Made by a program: the position numbers and the translations under genes. A stretch of DNA of 44,923 nt from Kribbella turkmenica (lineage in GTDB: Bacteria; Actinomycetota; Actinomycetes; Propionibacteriales; Kribbellaceae). Where the stretch lies: contig NZ_SMKR01000044.1 in assembly GCF_004348725.1 (NCBI RefSeq), positions 1-44,923 on the forward strand, read 5' to 3'. The notes beneath the pieces are model-generated. The model did not search any database and was not told the DNA's origin. It worked only from the letters and a program-made list of their open reading frames with translations. Of the stretch, positions 24,859 through 33,858 are shown piece by piece; position 1 is the stretch's first letter, and each line of letters starts with the position of its first letter.

Positions 24859-26168
24859 GCCTGCCCCTGGGCGAGGATGCGGTCGAAGTTCTGCTGAGCT
24901 TCCGTCATGGCGGCCTCCAGCTCGCCGTCGAACACAGCCCGGCGGAACATCTGCAGCCACGGTCCGTCCGGCTGGTTGTAGAGCAGGTTGTAGGACAAGG
25001 TGGTCGGCGCGTAGCCCTCCGAGATGCGTTCCAGCGGGAGGGTCGCGAGCGGGAACTTCTCCGCGAACTCCGGCGTCGCCGCGTCCGAGCGGACCGGCGT
25101 GTACCCACCGGCCGGCAGCTCGATCTGCTGCGGCAGGTCGAGCGCGAACCGGACGAACTCCCACGCGCCGGACGCGTTCCGGGCACCGCGCGGGATGCAC
25201 ATGTTGTCGCCGCCGTCGAAGAACGCCGCACCGCCGTTCGGGCCGGACAGCAGCCTCGGCGTCACCTTCTGGTGGAAGGCCTCGTCCGACCCCGACACGA
25301 CCACCGCGTAGTTGGACGGGAAGATGCCGATCTGGCCGGCCCGGAAGTCGCTCCCCCACCGGGACGCGTCGTCGGAGAAGTTGGCCCGCGGCACCAGCCC
25401 GTCGACCCACAGCTGCCGGTGCAGCTCGAGCATCTGCCGGACCACGTCGTTCCCGGCGATGTCGCCGGACTGCTCGCCGACCGGGCCCTTGATCAGGTCG
25501 GTGTCGGCGGCCCAGATCATCGGCTGGACGACGAAGCCGAGCGCGCCGGGACTGTTCGCCGGGAAGCTCCACGCGTAGATGTCGTCACCGAGCTTGCGCA
25601 GCTTCCGGGCCGCGGCCAGCAGGCTGTCGAACGACGTGATCGCCTCGGACGGGTCGACCTCCGCCCGGTCGCACAGCTCGGTGTTGAACCAGAACATCGA
25701 GTTGTCGGCCAGGTACGGCACGCCGAACACCCGGTCGTCCTTGGTCGCCAGTCGCAGGTGACCAGGGCTGAGCTTGTCCGCGTAGTCGAGCGCCCGCAGC
25801 GGCTCGGTCAGGTCGGTGAAGGCGTCGCGGTAGATGAACAGCATCGAGTTGATGTCGTCGATGTCGACCAGGTCCGGCACCGACCGGCCGCGGATCGCGG
25901 TCGCCAGCTTGGTCACGTACTGCGCGTCCAGGACCGGCGTCAGCTCGACGGTGAGCCGGTCCTGGGACGCGTTGAACTTCTTGACCAGATCGGTCAGACC
26001 GGTCTGGGTCGCTGCCCGGCACCACACCTGCACGGTGCCGGTGGCGTCCTGCCCGAACCCGGCCGCCTGGACGTCGGGTTCGGGCAGGACGGAGCTGCAG
26101 CCCGGCACCGTGCCGGTCGCGGTCGCCGCGGCCGCCAGTCCGAGGAACTTCCGCCGGGTGAGCATCAT
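24855..26168 (-). CDS. Extracellular solute-binding lipoprotein of a sugar ABC transporter
   Basis: A TAT-type signal (TRRKFLGLAAAATATG) ends in a lipobox VPGC, so the mature 437-aa product is lipid-anchored outside the membrane. The family-1 solute-binding fold is supported by KFNASQDRLTVELTPV and GVPYLADNSMFWFN. With the GH127 enzyme next to it, the ligand is probably an arabinose-containing oligosaccharide. The start overlaps the GH127 stop (TGATG), so translation is coupled. Confidence 0.93.
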   Translation of the reverse strand: MMLTRRKFLGLAAAATATGTVPGCSSVLPEPDVQAAGFGQDATGTVQVWCRAATQTGLTDLVKKFNASQDRLTVELTPVLDAQYVTKLATAIRGRSVPDLVDIDDINSMLFIYRDAFTDLTEPLRALDYADKLSPGHLRLATKDDRVFGVPYLADNSMFWFNTELCDRAEVDPSEAITSFDSLLAAARKLRKLGDDIYAWSFPANSPGALGFVVQPMIWAADTDLIKGPVGEQSGDIAGNDVVRQMLELHRQLWVDGLVPRANFSDDASRWGSDFRAGQIGIFPSNYAVVVSGSDEAFHQKVTPRLLSGPNGGAAFFDGGDNMCIPRGARNASGAWEFVRFALDLPQQIELPAGGYTPVRSDAATPEFAEKFPLATLPLERISEGYAPTTLSYNLLYNQPDGPWLQMFRRAVFDGELEAAMTEAQQNFDRILAQGQA

Positions 26169-28030
26169 CAGGCCCTGGGCAGCCAGACGCGCATGGCGCC
26201 CATCTCACGATTGGCCCAGGCGTAGTACGGCACCGCGACCACGTCGACCTCGTCGCCGGTCGCGTCCGCGGACGACGGGGTGAACGGCCAGCCCTCCCGG
26301 TGACCGGTCCCCGGCCGTCCACGCGTCGTCAGCACGGTCACACCGTCCAGGAGCCCGTCGTCGTGGCTCGCGGCAACAGCTGCCTCCGGCAGCAGATGCA
26401 GGTCGTCGACGTTCGCCTGCTGGTCGGCCTGCTCGACGGCGTAGACCAACGGACCACGCTCCAGCGCGACACACCCCCGTACGGCGTCGACGCGGGGATC
26501 GGCCGCGACCACCCGCGTCGCCATCGGCAACTGCAGGTCGATCTCCGCGGCCTCGACGCGCGCGTAGGTCCCGGCTTCGACCGGCTTCCCGTTCACCGTC
26601 GCACCCTCTGCCCAGGCCGGGATCCGGAGGTCGACCGCGGCAGGCTCATCGGCGGTGATGCGGACCGCGCCGTCCCACGGGTAGTTCGTCTGGATCTGGA
26701 GCTCCACGCCACCGGCCCGCACGACGCCTGCGACGTACTGGTGGAGCTGGATCGCGCCGTCGCCACTGCTCGCGAGGTAGCCGTCGAGGCTGGCCAGCGT
26801 ACGCATGATGTTCGGCGGGCAGCACGCGCAGTCGAACCAACCGCGCCGGCCGTGCGCCGGGCTGCGGCCGTTGTCGGGATGCGCGCCGCCGCGCAACTGC
26901 AGCGGGTTGACGTAGAAGTACTCGGTCCCGTTGAGCGAGACACCGGCGAGGAATCCGTTGTAGAGCATTCGTTCGAGCGCATCGGCGTACGACGCCTCGC
27001 CTGTCGCCAGCAGCATCCGCCAGGCCCACTGGATGCCGCCGATCGCGGCGCAGGTCTCGGCGTACGCGCGGTCCGGCGGCAGCTCGTACTCGTCCCCGAA
27101 CGCCTCACCCTCCCACCGGGCACCGAGGCCGCCGGTGATGTAGGTCTTGGTCGACCACATGTGGTCGAACTGCCGCTTCAGGGCGTCGAGCAACTCCGTG
27201 TCGCCGGTCTCGATCGCGACGTCCGCGGCACCGGCCGCGAGGTACACCGCCCGGACCGAGTGGCCTTCCACAGTGGTCGCCTCCCGGACCGGGAGGCGGT
27301 CCGAGAAGTACGTCGGCTCGTGGCCGTGCTCCTTGATGATGCCGTGGCCGCGGGCCTCGACGAACCACTTGGCCAGGCCGAGGTACGACGGCGTACCGGT
27401 TTCCCGGTACAGCTCGACCAGCGCCATCTCGATGACCGGGTGGCCGTCGACGTCGACGGTCTTGTCGTCGCCGAAGGTCGCGACCAGGTGGTCGGCGAGC
27501 TTGATGGCGACGTCCAGGAGCTCGCGGTCGCCGGTGCACCGGACCTGGGCGACGGCCGCCTGGATCAGGTGGCCCGCGCAGTAGTGCTCGTGGCTCCAGA
27601 CGAGCTGCTGGTAGCGGCCCTCGTCGCCGTACCGGAGCTGGACGACGGAGTCGAGGTAGCCGTCCTCACGCTGGGCGGCGGCGACGACCGCGGTGAGCTC
27701 GCGCTGGCGCTTGAGCAGGTCCTCGTTCGGGTTGCGGCCGTACTCCCAGGCGGCGGCCTCGAGCCACTTGTAGACGTCGGAGTCGGCGAACACCGGGCCG
27801 ATCGCCTCGCCGTCGCCGATGCCGGCCGCGAGCCGGAGGTTCTGCAGGTTGCCGGCGGTCTCCAACTGGTCCTGGCCACTCGGGATCGCGCTCTCGCCGT
27901 TGCGGACCTGGCGCGGCGCCCAGAAGCCGCCGGTGATCCGCGCCTGGCCGAGGCCGACGGGTTGCCAGCGGCCCTTCGAGGCGGCGGCTGGACTGCGGGA
28001 GGAGGTGACGGCGTCCGGAGAAGTGCTCAT
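26168..28030 (-). CDS. Glycoside hydrolase family 127, beta-L-arabinofuranosidase
   Basis: GH127 enzymes remove beta-L-arabinofuranose from plant hydroxyproline-rich glycoproteins using a zinc-bound cysteine as nucleophile. The expected zinc ligands are seen: E325 and C327 in AETCAAIGG, C403 and C404 in CACCPPN. The 620-aa length fits. There is no signal peptide, so the enzyme is cytoplasmic and acts on imported oligosaccharides. It is the first gene of the GH127/solute-binding/permease operon. It starts at ATG 28030, divergent from the lacI-type gene. Confidence 0.92.
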   Translation of the reverse strand: MSTSPDAVTSSRSPAAASKGRWQPVGLGQARITGGFWAPRQVRNGESAIPSGQDQLETAGNLQNLRLAAGIGDGEAIGPVFADSDVYKWLEAAAWEYGRNPNEDLLKRQRELTAVVAAAQREDGYLDSVVQLRYGDEGRYQQLVWSHEHYCAGHLIQAAVAQVRCTGDRELLDVAIKLADHLVATFGDDKTVDVDGHPVIEMALVELYRETGTPSYLGLAKWFVEARGHGIIKEHGHEPTYFSDRLPVREATTVEGHSVRAVYLAAGAADVAIETGDTELLDALKRQFDHMWSTKTYITGGLGARWEGEAFGDEYELPPDRAYAETCAAIGGIQWAWRMLLATGEASYADALERMLYNGFLAGVSLNGTEYFYVNPLQLRGGAHPDNGRSPAHGRRGWFDCACCPPNIMRTLASLDGYLASSGDGAIQLHQYVAGVVRAGGVELQIQTNYPWDGAVRITADEPAAVDLRIPAWAEGATVNGKPVEAGTYARVEAAEIDLQLPMATRVVAADPRVDAVRGCVALERGPLVYAVEQADQQANVDDLHLLPEAAVAASHDDGLLDGVTVLTTRGRPGTGHREGWPFTPSSADATGDEVDVVAVPYYAWANREMGAMRVWLPRA

Positions 28031-28054
28031 ACGGGGAAGCTCCTGGGAGGTCGC

Positions 28055-28077
28055 GGAAAATCCAGAACACGTTTTCC
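28055..28077. promoter_or_regulatory. LacI-type operator in the GH127 promoter
   Basis: GGAAAA-N11-TTTTCC forms an inverted repeat 25 bp upstream of the GH127 ATG. A TTCCGGAA-related site with the same core lies before the divergent regulator gene. Confidence 0.55.
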
Positions 28078-28161
28078 TTGACGAAGCTAGAGATGCCGGG
28101 CGGCCAGGTCAACCCCTCGGACCTGGCGATATCCGGACACCGCGAGATGTGTGCGGTACTG

Positions 28162-28180
28162 TTTCCGGAAAGTTCGGAAA
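28162..28180. promoter_or_regulatory. LacI-type operator in front of the regulator gene
   Basis: TTTCCG-N7-CGGAAA (28162-28180) includes the perfect palindrome TTTCCGGAAA (28162-28171). It ends next to the GGAG ribosome binding site of the regulator. This placement would allow autorepression. Confidence 0.55.
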
Positions 28181-28191
28181 GGAGTTGCCGG

Positions 28192-29190
28192 ATGGCGTCA
28201 CGTGGCCCTTCCCTGCCCCGGATCACCGATGTGGCCGCGCTGGCGGGCGTCTCCACGAGTACGGCGTCCAAAGCTCTCAACGACACCGGCCAGCTCCGCG
28301 AGGAGACCAGACAGCGGGTACGCCGGGCGGCCGAGCAACTCGGTTTCACGCCGGACAGCCGCGGCCGGGCGTTGTCGTCCGGGCGCAGCTTCACCGTCGG
28401 ACTGATCACCACCGACAGCTCCGGGCGGTTCAGCATCCCGATCATGCTCGGGGCCGAGGACGCGCTGAGCGCGGGCGAGATGGGCCTCCTGCTGTGCGAC
28501 ACGCGGGACGACCCGCTGCGCGAGCAGCACTACCTGCGGTCGTTGGTCTCGCGCCGGGTCGACGGGATCATCGTGACCGGGCGGCGGACCGAGCCGCGCA
28601 CGCCGATCGACGTACCGATCCCGGTGGTCTACGCGTTCAGCCCGTCGACGGACCCGTCCGACACGTCCGTGATCGCGGACGACCACGGCGGCGCGGCATC
28701 GACCGTGCGGCACCTGCTCAGCCTCGGTCGCCGGCAGATCGCGCACGTCACCGGGCCGGAGTCGCACCACAGCGCCCAGATCCGGGCGGCGGCGACCGTC
28801 GAGACCGCCGGTGACGCGCTGGCCGGCGAGCCGATGCACGGCGAGTGGAGCGAACGCTGGGGCCGGCACGCGGTCGACGTCCTGCTGCGGACGTCGCCCG
28901 ACCTCGACGGGATCTCCTGCGGCAGCGACCAGATCGCCCGCGGCGTCTGCGACCGGCTCCGCGAGCTCGGCCGGTCCGTGCCCGACGACATCGCGGTCAC
29001 CGGCTACGACAACTGGTCCGTGATGGCGCTCGCGAGCCGGCCGCCGCTCACCACGGTCGACGTCGAGCTGGAGGAGCTCGGCCGCCGGACGGCGAACCTC
29101 CTGCTGGACGCGATCGCCGGGTCCGTCCACCGCGGCTCGATGGCGCTCCCGACCCGCCTGGTCCCCCGGGAGTCGACGCTGGGGACCTGA
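28192..29190 (+). CDS. LacI family transcriptional regulator
   Basis: The N-terminal HTH (ITDVAALAGVSTSTASKALN) is the LacI DNA-reading head, followed by the hinge and the periplasmic-binding-like sugar domain (CGSDQIARGVCDRLRELG). The 332-aa protein starts at ATG 28192 behind GGAAAGGAG. It is divergent from the GH127 operon and has candidate operators on both sides, so it probably represses that operon until the arabinoside inducer binds. Confidence 0.94.
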   Translation: MASRGPSLPRITDVAALAGVSTSTASKALNDTGQLREETRQRVRRAAEQLGFTPDSRGRALSSGRSFTVGLITTDSSGRFSIPIMLGAEDALSAGEMGLLLCDTRDDPLREQHYLRSLVSRRVDGIIVTGRRTEPRTPIDVPIPVVYAFSPSTDPSDTSVIADDHGGAASTVRHLLSLGRRQIAHVTGPESHHSAQIRAAATVETAGDALAGEPMHGEWSERWGRHAVDVLLRTSPDLDGISCGSDQIARGVCDRLRELGRSVPDDIAVTGYDNWSVMALASRPPLTTVDVELEELGRRTANLLLDAIAGSVHRGSMALPTRLVPRESTLGT

Positions 29191-29248
29191 GGGCCGTCAG
29201 GTCACCGAATGGTCGCCCGGCGGACCGCCACTGTCCGCCTGGCGTCGG

Positions 29249-29254
29249 TAGATT
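29249..29254 (+). promoter_or_regulatory. -10 box of a leaderless promoter (membrane protein gene)
   Basis: TAGATT ends 7 nt before the GTG at 29262, and no ribosome binding site is seen. Confidence 0.45.
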
Positions 29255-29261
29255 GCGACGG

Positions 29262-30434
29262 GTGCTGCGCAAGCTCCTGATCGGCGTCGCGGTGATCGCC
29301 ACGCTGGTGGCAGGGGTGGGCACCGCCCGCCTGGTGCTGCCGACCGATCCCACCCGAGGTGTGGTCAAGCAGTTGGCGTTCCTGCGGGCGGAGATCGACG
29401 GCGGTGCCGACCACGCCGCGCAACAGCAGTTCCCGGAGGGCTACTTCTTCCTCAACGCCCTCTACGGACTGACGTGGGTGCAGGTCGGGCTCGCCGATCC
29501 GGCCCGCTCGGTCGACGCGGCGCGCGAGGCACGGTGGGCTCTCGACCGGTTACAGTCCCGGGACGGAACGGCCGTCTTCGACGCCTCGTTGCGCCCGAAG
29601 TACGGCGTCTTCCACGCGGGCTGGACGAACTGGCTGCGCGCCGGGCTGATCGCCCTGAAACACTCCGACGCGGCGGAGATCGACGAGTTCACCAGCGCCT
29701 CGGTGGAGCTCGCGACCGCGTTCCGCACCGCCAGGACGCCGTACCTCCAGGCGTACCCGGGCCAGGCCTGGCCGGTCGACTCGACCGTCGCGATCGCTTC
29801 GCTGAGCGCGTACGACGAACTCGTCGCACCCCGGTTCGGCGCGACCACCGCCCGGTGGACGGCCGCCGTGAAGACCCGGCTGGATCCCGGGACCGGGCTG
29901 ATGCCCCACCAGGTCGAGCCGGCGACGACCGGAGCGCGGGCGTCGTCCCAGGGCGTGATCCAGCGATTCCTGGTCGAGATCGATCCGGCGTTCGGGCGGG
30001 CGCAGTACGAGATCTTCCGGGACCGGTTCGTCGCGGGGCTCGGTGTCCGGGAGTATCCGACGGGTGCCGGTGGACCGGGTGATGTGGACTCGGGCCCGCT
30101 GATCCTCGGGATCAGCCTGTCCGCCACCGTGGTCACGCTCGGCGCGGCCAGGGTCGCGCATGATCCGCTCGGCGACCGGCTCGCCCGCGAAGGTGAATTG
30201 CTCGGCCTGCCGGTCAGCGGCCCGAAGACGAAGCGGTACGCCCTCGGGCTGGTGCCGATCGGCGACGCGTTCCTCGCCTGGTCCAGATCCGCGCGGCCGC
30301 TCGTGGCCGACGAGCAGCCGGAACTCGACAGCGGTCCGGGCTGGTGGCGGGTGCCGTGGCTGCTGCTGCTCTGGCTGCCCGCCCTGATCGTGTGGTCACT
30401 CGTCCGGGTGAGGGGTTCCCGGCGGCGGCACTAG
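29262..30434 (+). CDS. Membrane-anchored protein of unknown function, 390 aa
   Basis: One N-terminal membrane helix (LLIGVAVIATLVAGVGTA), a large helical extracytoplasmic domain, and a C-terminal span (WLLLLWLPALIVWSLV) with a basic tail are visible. The middle has aromatic-rich alpha-helical repeats (FFLNALYGLTWVQVG, FHAGWTNWLRAGLIAL) that recall alpha/alpha-barrel enzymes, but I do not recognise a named family or catalytic residues. It starts at GTG 29262 and precedes the TrmH gene by 9 bp. It is probably exported or surface exposed. Confidence 0.72.
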   Translation: MLRKLLIGVAVIATLVAGVGTARLVLPTDPTRGVVKQLAFLRAEIDGGADHAAQQQFPEGYFFLNALYGLTWVQVGLADPARSVDAAREARWALDRLQSRDGTAVFDASLRPKYGVFHAGWTNWLRAGLIALKHSDAAEIDEFTSASVELATAFRTARTPYLQAYPGQAWPVDSTVAIASLSAYDELVAPRFGATTARWTAAVKTRLDPGTGLMPHQVEPATTGARASSQGVIQRFLVEIDPAFGRAQYEIFRDRFVAGLGVREYPTGAGGPGDVDSGPLILGISLSATVVTLGAARVAHDPLGDRLAREGELLGLPVSGPKTKRYALGLVPIGDAFLAWSRSARPLVADEQPELDSGPGWWRVPWLLLLWLPALIVWSLVRVRGSRRRH

Positions 30435-30437
30435 GGT
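30432..30437 (+). promoter_or_regulatory. Candidate -10 box overlapping a stop codon (TrmH gene)
   Basis: TAGGGT ends 6 nt before the GTG at 30444, and its first three bases are the stop of the upstream gene. A GAGG follows, so both leadered and leaderless starts are possible. Confidence 0.35.
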
Positions 30438-30443
30438 GAGGAC

Positions 30444-31256
30444 GTGCAGCGGATCTCGACTCGGAACGCGCGGTTCCAGGTGTGGCAGTCCTATCTGACC
30501 AACCGGACCAAGCGGCACCGGGCCGGCGAGTTCCTGGTCCAGGGCGTGCGGCCGATCTCGCTTGCCGTGGACAACGGCTGGCCGGTGCGGGCAGTGATCC
30601 ACGACGCGTCCCGGCCGCTGTCGCGCTGGGCGCAGGAGCTGTACCAGCGGCTGCCCGGGGTCGAGCGGGTGGCGATGGAGCCGGAGTTGCTGGCCGAGCT
30701 CGGCGAGAAGGACGCCGAGGTCCTCGCGGTGGTGGAGATGCCACCGGACGACCTCGACCGGATCCCGGTCGGCCCGGACTTTCTCGGCGTGGTGTTCGAC
30801 CGGCCGACCGGCCCGGGCAACATCGGCTCGATCATCCGGTCCGCGGACGCGTTCGGTGCGGACGGCGTGATCGTCACCGGGCATGCCGCCGACGTCTACG
30901 ACCCCAAGGCGGTGCGGGCGACGACCGGGTCGCTGTTCGGCATCCCCGCCGTACGCGCACCGTCGCATCGCGAGGTGATCGAGTGGGTACGGCGGACGAC
31001 CGGCGTACCGATCGTGGTCGTGGGGACGGACGAGCACGGGTCGGTCGACGTCTTCGAGTACGACCTGACGCAGCCGACGTTACTGCTGATCGGCAACGAG
31101 ACCAGCGGACTCAGCGCCGCGTGGAAGGAAGCCGCCGACGCCCTGGTACGGATCCCGATCACCGGATCGGCGAGTTCGCTGAACGCGGCCAACGCGGCAA
31201 CCGCCGTTCTGTACGAGGTCTCGCGGCAGCGCTCCCATTCGTCCAAGACTCGCTAG
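30444..31256 (+). CDS. TrmH/SpoU family RNA 2'-O-methyltransferase
   Basis: SPOUT enzymes methylate the 2'-OH of a tRNA or rRNA ribose with S-adenosylmethionine. The knot motifs are plain: motif 1 DRPTGPGNIGSIIRSADAFGADG, motif 2 LLLIGNETSGLS, motif 3 ITGSASSLNAANAATAVL. An N-terminal RNA-binding domain begins FLVQGVRPISLAV. Length 270 aa, GTG start. Adjacent genes give no clue to the target nucleotide. Confidence 0.93.
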   Translation: MQRISTRNARFQVWQSYLTNRTKRHRAGEFLVQGVRPISLAVDNGWPVRAVIHDASRPLSRWAQELYQRLPGVERVAMEPELLAELGEKDAEVLAVVEMPPDDLDRIPVGPDFLGVVFDRPTGPGNIGSIIRSADAFGADGVIVTGHAADVYDPKAVRATTGSLFGIPAVRAPSHREVIEWVRRTTGVPIVVVGTDEHGSVDVFEYDLTQPTLLLIGNETSGLSAAWKEAADALVRIPITGSASSLNAANAATAVLYEVSRQRSHSSKTR

Positions 31257-31268
31257 GTGTACGCGGCC

Positions 31269-31274
31269 TAGCGT
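31269..31274 (+). promoter_or_regulatory. -10 box of a leaderless promoter (VOC gene)
   Basis: TAGCGT ends 6 nt before the ATG at 31281. Confidence 0.4.
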
Positions 31275-31280
31275 CATCGC

Positions 31281-31652
31281 ATGAGGCCACAACCACTGAT
31301 CGCGGTCAGCGATGTCGAGAAGAGCAGTGCCTGGTACTGCGCTGTGCTGGGAGCCGTCAGCGCGCACGGCGGGCCGGAGTACGAGCGGCTGGTGGTCGAC
31401 GACGTACTCGTGCTGCAACTTCACAACCTGGACGTCGACCACCACCACGGGTCGTTCGGCGATCCTGCCCACCCGTTGGGGAACGGGGTCGCGATCTGGT
31501 TCGAGACCGACGACCTGGACGCGGCCGCCGAGCGCGCTCGCACGCTCGGCTCCACCGTCCAGACGGAGATCCACCACAACCCCAACGCCGATCACCACGA
31601 GCTCTGGCTCAGGGATCCGGACGGGTATCTCGTCGTCCTCGCGTCGGTCTGA
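31281..31652 (+). CDS. VOC superfamily (glyoxalase/bleomycin-resistance-like) protein
   Basis: The 123-aa protein shows the paired beta-alpha-beta-beta-beta units of this metal-binding fold: VSDVEKSSAWYCAVLGA at the start and WLRDPDGYLVVLAS at the end, with HHELWLRDPDGY supplying likely metal ligands. Substrate unknown. It converges end-to-end with the methyltransferase gene (stop codons adjoin at 31652/31653). Confidence 0.85.
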   Translation: MRPQPLIAVSDVEKSSAWYCAVLGAVSAHGGPEYERLVVDDVLVLQLHNLDVDHHHGSFGDPAHPLGNGVAIWFETDDLDAAAERARTLGSTVQTEIHHNPNADHHELWLRDPDGYLVVLASV

Positions 31653-32447
31653 TCAGGCGGTGCAAAGGAGTTCGCCATGCAGGATGGCGATCCAGCCGTC
31701 GGGCCGTTCAGACCACGTTCGCCAGGCGGCGGAGATCCGTTCGAGCGTCTCCTCGGGTACGCCGGTACGCCGGGCCTGGTCCGCCATCGCCGACTTCAGG
31801 ATGCGGTCGGCCCACATGCCACCCCAGAACGCGCGCGAGTCCTCGTCGGCGAACGTCCACGTGCTCGCGGTCGCATCCACCCGCTCGAACCCGGCGTCCA
31901 GTGCCCACGACAACAACCGGCGGCCCGCGTTCGGCTCGCCCTGGTTGGCGCGGGCCATCCGCTGGTAGAGCGCCATCCACTCGTCCAGCTCCGGCAGCGA
32001 CGGATACCAGGTGAACCCGCCGTAATCGGAGTCGCGGACGGCCACGATGCCGCCGGGCGTACAGACCCGGCGCATCTCCCGCAGCGCCCGCACCGGATCC
32101 GCCACGTGCTGCAGGACCTGGTGTGCGTGGACGACGTCGTACGTGTCGTCGGGCAGATCGAGTGCGTGAACGTCGCCGACGACGAAGTTCACCGGGAGGT
32201 CGAGCGTCGCGAAGGTCGCCTTCGTGATGTCGAGGGCCGCTTCGCTCGCCTCGAGCGCGGTCACCTGTCCGGGCTCGACCAGCCGGCCCAGGTCGGCGGT
32301 GATGGTGCCGGGACCAGCGCCCACGTCGAGCAGCGACATGCCTGGACGCAGGTGCGGAAGGAGGTAGCCGGCCGAGTTCTCCGCGGTCCGCCAGGTGTGC
32401 GAACGCAGCACCGATTCGTGGTGGCCGTGCGTGTAGACGTTGCTCAT
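31653..32447 (-). CDS. SAM-dependent class I methyltransferase
   Basis: Motif I is LLDVGAGPGTITADLG. The later motifs read EASEAALDITKA, VVGDVHALDLPDDTYDVVHA and QHVADPVRALREM, typical of the UbiE/Methyltransf_11 group. The product is 264 aa. The ATG at 32447 has AAAGGAG before it; an in-frame upstream start at 32495 has none. The methyl acceptor is unknown. Confidence 0.88.
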   Translation of the reverse strand: MSNVYTHGHHESVLRSHTWRTAENSAGYLLPHLRPGMSLLDVGAGPGTITADLGRLVEPGQVTALEASEAALDITKATFATLDLPVNFVVGDVHALDLPDDTYDVVHAHQVLQHVADPVRALREMRRVCTPGGIVAVRDSDYGGFTWYPSLPELDEWMALYQRMARANQGEPNAGRRLLSWALDAGFERVDATASTWTFADEDSRAFWGGMWADRILKSAMADQARRTGVPEETLERISAAWRTWSERPDGWIAILHGELLCTA

Positions 32448-32581
32448 CACTGGCTCCTTTGCCGTGCCTTCGACGTGCCCCCAGGCTACTCGCACGTCTT
32501 GCTTCGTGAGACATATCGTCTTGATTATTGGACGACATCGTGGCGCCCGGATTCGGGTGGCGACCGGCCCCGCGGGGTGGC

Positions 32582-32587
32582 TAAGGT
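32582..32587 (+). promoter_or_regulatory. -10 box of a leaderless promoter (P-loop kinase gene)
   Basis: TAAGGT ends 6 nt before the GTG at 32594. The 140-bp region upstream also has an AT-rich patch (around 32512-32530) between TCGTC and GACGA arms. Confidence 0.4.
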
Positions 32588-32593
32588 TCGGCG

Positions 32594-33142
32594 GTGCAGT
32601 CGAAGCCGATGGTGGTTGTGGTGAGCGGCCCGCCGGGGACCGGGAAGACGACGCTGGCGCACCGGATCGCGGCGGCGATCGGCTGCCCGGCGATCTGCCG
32701 GGACGAGATCAAGGAGGGGATGGTGCACGCCAGCCCCGGTTTCGTGCCCGGGCCCGGTGACCCGCTCACGATGCGGACGCTGTCGACGTTCTTCGACGTG
32801 ATCGGACTGCTGGTCGGCCGCGGAACGACGGTCGTCGCCGAAGCCGCGTTCCAGGACCGCCTCTGGAGTCCCGGGCTGACCCCGCTGCTCAGCCGGGCCG
32901 ACGTACGGATCGTCCACTGCGTCACGCCGGCCGACCTCGCCTTGGCCCGGATCCACGCCCGGACGGCGTCGGACCCGAACCGCGGCGCGCACGAGGACGC
33001 CCAGATCGGCGACGACGCCCGGCTCCGCACGCACAACGCGTTCCAGGCCGTCGACCTCCCCGTGCCGACTCTGACCGTGAACACGTCGACCTCGGCGTAC
33101 GACCCACCACTGCCAGAAATCCTCAACTTTCTGTCGCGCTGA
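32594..33142 (+). CDS. P-loop kinase-like ATPase, AAA_33 type
   Basis: The 182-aa protein has a Walker A motif GPPGTGKTTLAHRI at residues 12-25 and a CRDEIKEGM segment resembling small-molecule kinases and zeta-like enzymes. It probably phosphorylates a small substrate. No antitoxin-like partner is adjacent, so a zeta toxin is unlikely. The GTG start at 32594 is supported by a -10 box 6 nt upstream. The RraA-like gene follows after 34 bp. Confidence 0.78.
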   Translation: MQSKPMVVVVSGPPGTGKTTLAHRIAAAIGCPAICRDEIKEGMVHASPGFVPGPGDPLTMRTLSTFFDVIGLLVGRGTTVVAEAAFQDRLWSPGLTPLLSRADVRIVHCVTPADLALARIHARTASDPNRGAHEDAQIGDDARLRTHNAFQAVDLPVPTLTVNTSTSAYDPPLPEILNFLSR

Positions 33143-33164
33143 TCCACTGGGCGCGCCGCCTGCA

Positions 33165-33170
33165 TAGGGT
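33165..33170 (+). promoter_or_regulatory. -10 box of a leaderless promoter (RraA-like gene)
   Basis: TAGGGT ends 6 nt before the ATG at 33177. Confidence 0.4.
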
Positions 33171-33176
33171 CGCGCC

Positions 33177-33857
33177 ATGGATCGATTCGAAGGCCTTACC
33201 ACCGCGCACGTCGCGGACGCCTGTATCCGGGCCCGGGTGCCGGTCCGGACCGTCTCACTGACGTCGGTGACGGGTGAACGGGTCGCCGGACGGGTGCTGC
33301 CGGCTCAGCACGTGGGCAGTGTCGACGTCTTCCTGGAGGCGTTCGAGTCCGCCCAGGCGGGCGACGTACTCGTCGTCGGCAACGGCGGGCGGCGGGACGA
33401 GGCGTGTGTCGGAGACCTAGTCGCGCTCGAGGCTCAGGCCGCCGGTCTCGCGGGGCTCGTCGTCTGGGGACTGCACCGCGACACGGTGGACATCACCGCG
33501 ATCGGACTGCCGGTCTTCAGTCTCGGCGCGCTGCCGACCGGACCGTTGCGGCTCGACCCGCAGCCGGCCGATGCGTTGTCCAGGGCAACCATCGGCGAGT
33601 GGACGGTCACCCGCGACGACGTCGTACTGGGTGACGAGGACGGCGTCGTGTTCGTGCCGGCCGACCGGCTCGACGAGATCTTCGACCTGGCCGAGTCCAT
33701 CCGCGCCACCGAGCACGCGCAGGCGGACTCGATCCGGAGCGGACGGTCGCTGCGGGAGCAGGTCCGGTTCGCCGAGTACCTGACCGCGCGGGCGGCGCGC
33801 CCGGACCTCACCTTCCGGCAGCACCTGCGCGCGATCCGGGGCGCGATCGAAGAGTGA
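33177..33857 (+). CDS. RraA family / HMG aldolase-like protein
   Basis: RraA-fold proteins either regulate RNase E or act as 4-hydroxy-4-methyl-2-oxoglutarate or oxaloacetate aldolases. The metal/substrate motif is visible as GDVLVVGNGG, then VGDLVALEAQAAGLAGLVVWGLHRD, with Arg-Asp at its end. At 226 aa it is longer than E. coli RraA (161 aa) because of a C-terminal helical tail. Actinobacterial members are usually aldolases, which is the better guess here. Confidence 0.82.
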   Translation: MDRFEGLTTAHVADACIRARVPVRTVSLTSVTGERVAGRVLPAQHVGSVDVFLEAFESAQAGDVLVVGNGGRRDEACVGDLVALEAQAAGLAGLVVWGLHRDTVDITAIGLPVFSLGALPTGPLRLDPQPADALSRATIGEWTVTRDDVVLGDEDGVVFVPADRLDEIFDLAESIRATEHAQADSIRSGRSLREQVRFAEYLTARAARPDLTFRQHLRAIRGAIEE

Positions 33858-33858
33858 C

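Noticed and set aside
32594..33142. Zeta-type toxin of a toxin-antitoxin pair
   Set aside because: The Walker A kinase fold fits, but there is no small antitoxin gene next to it.
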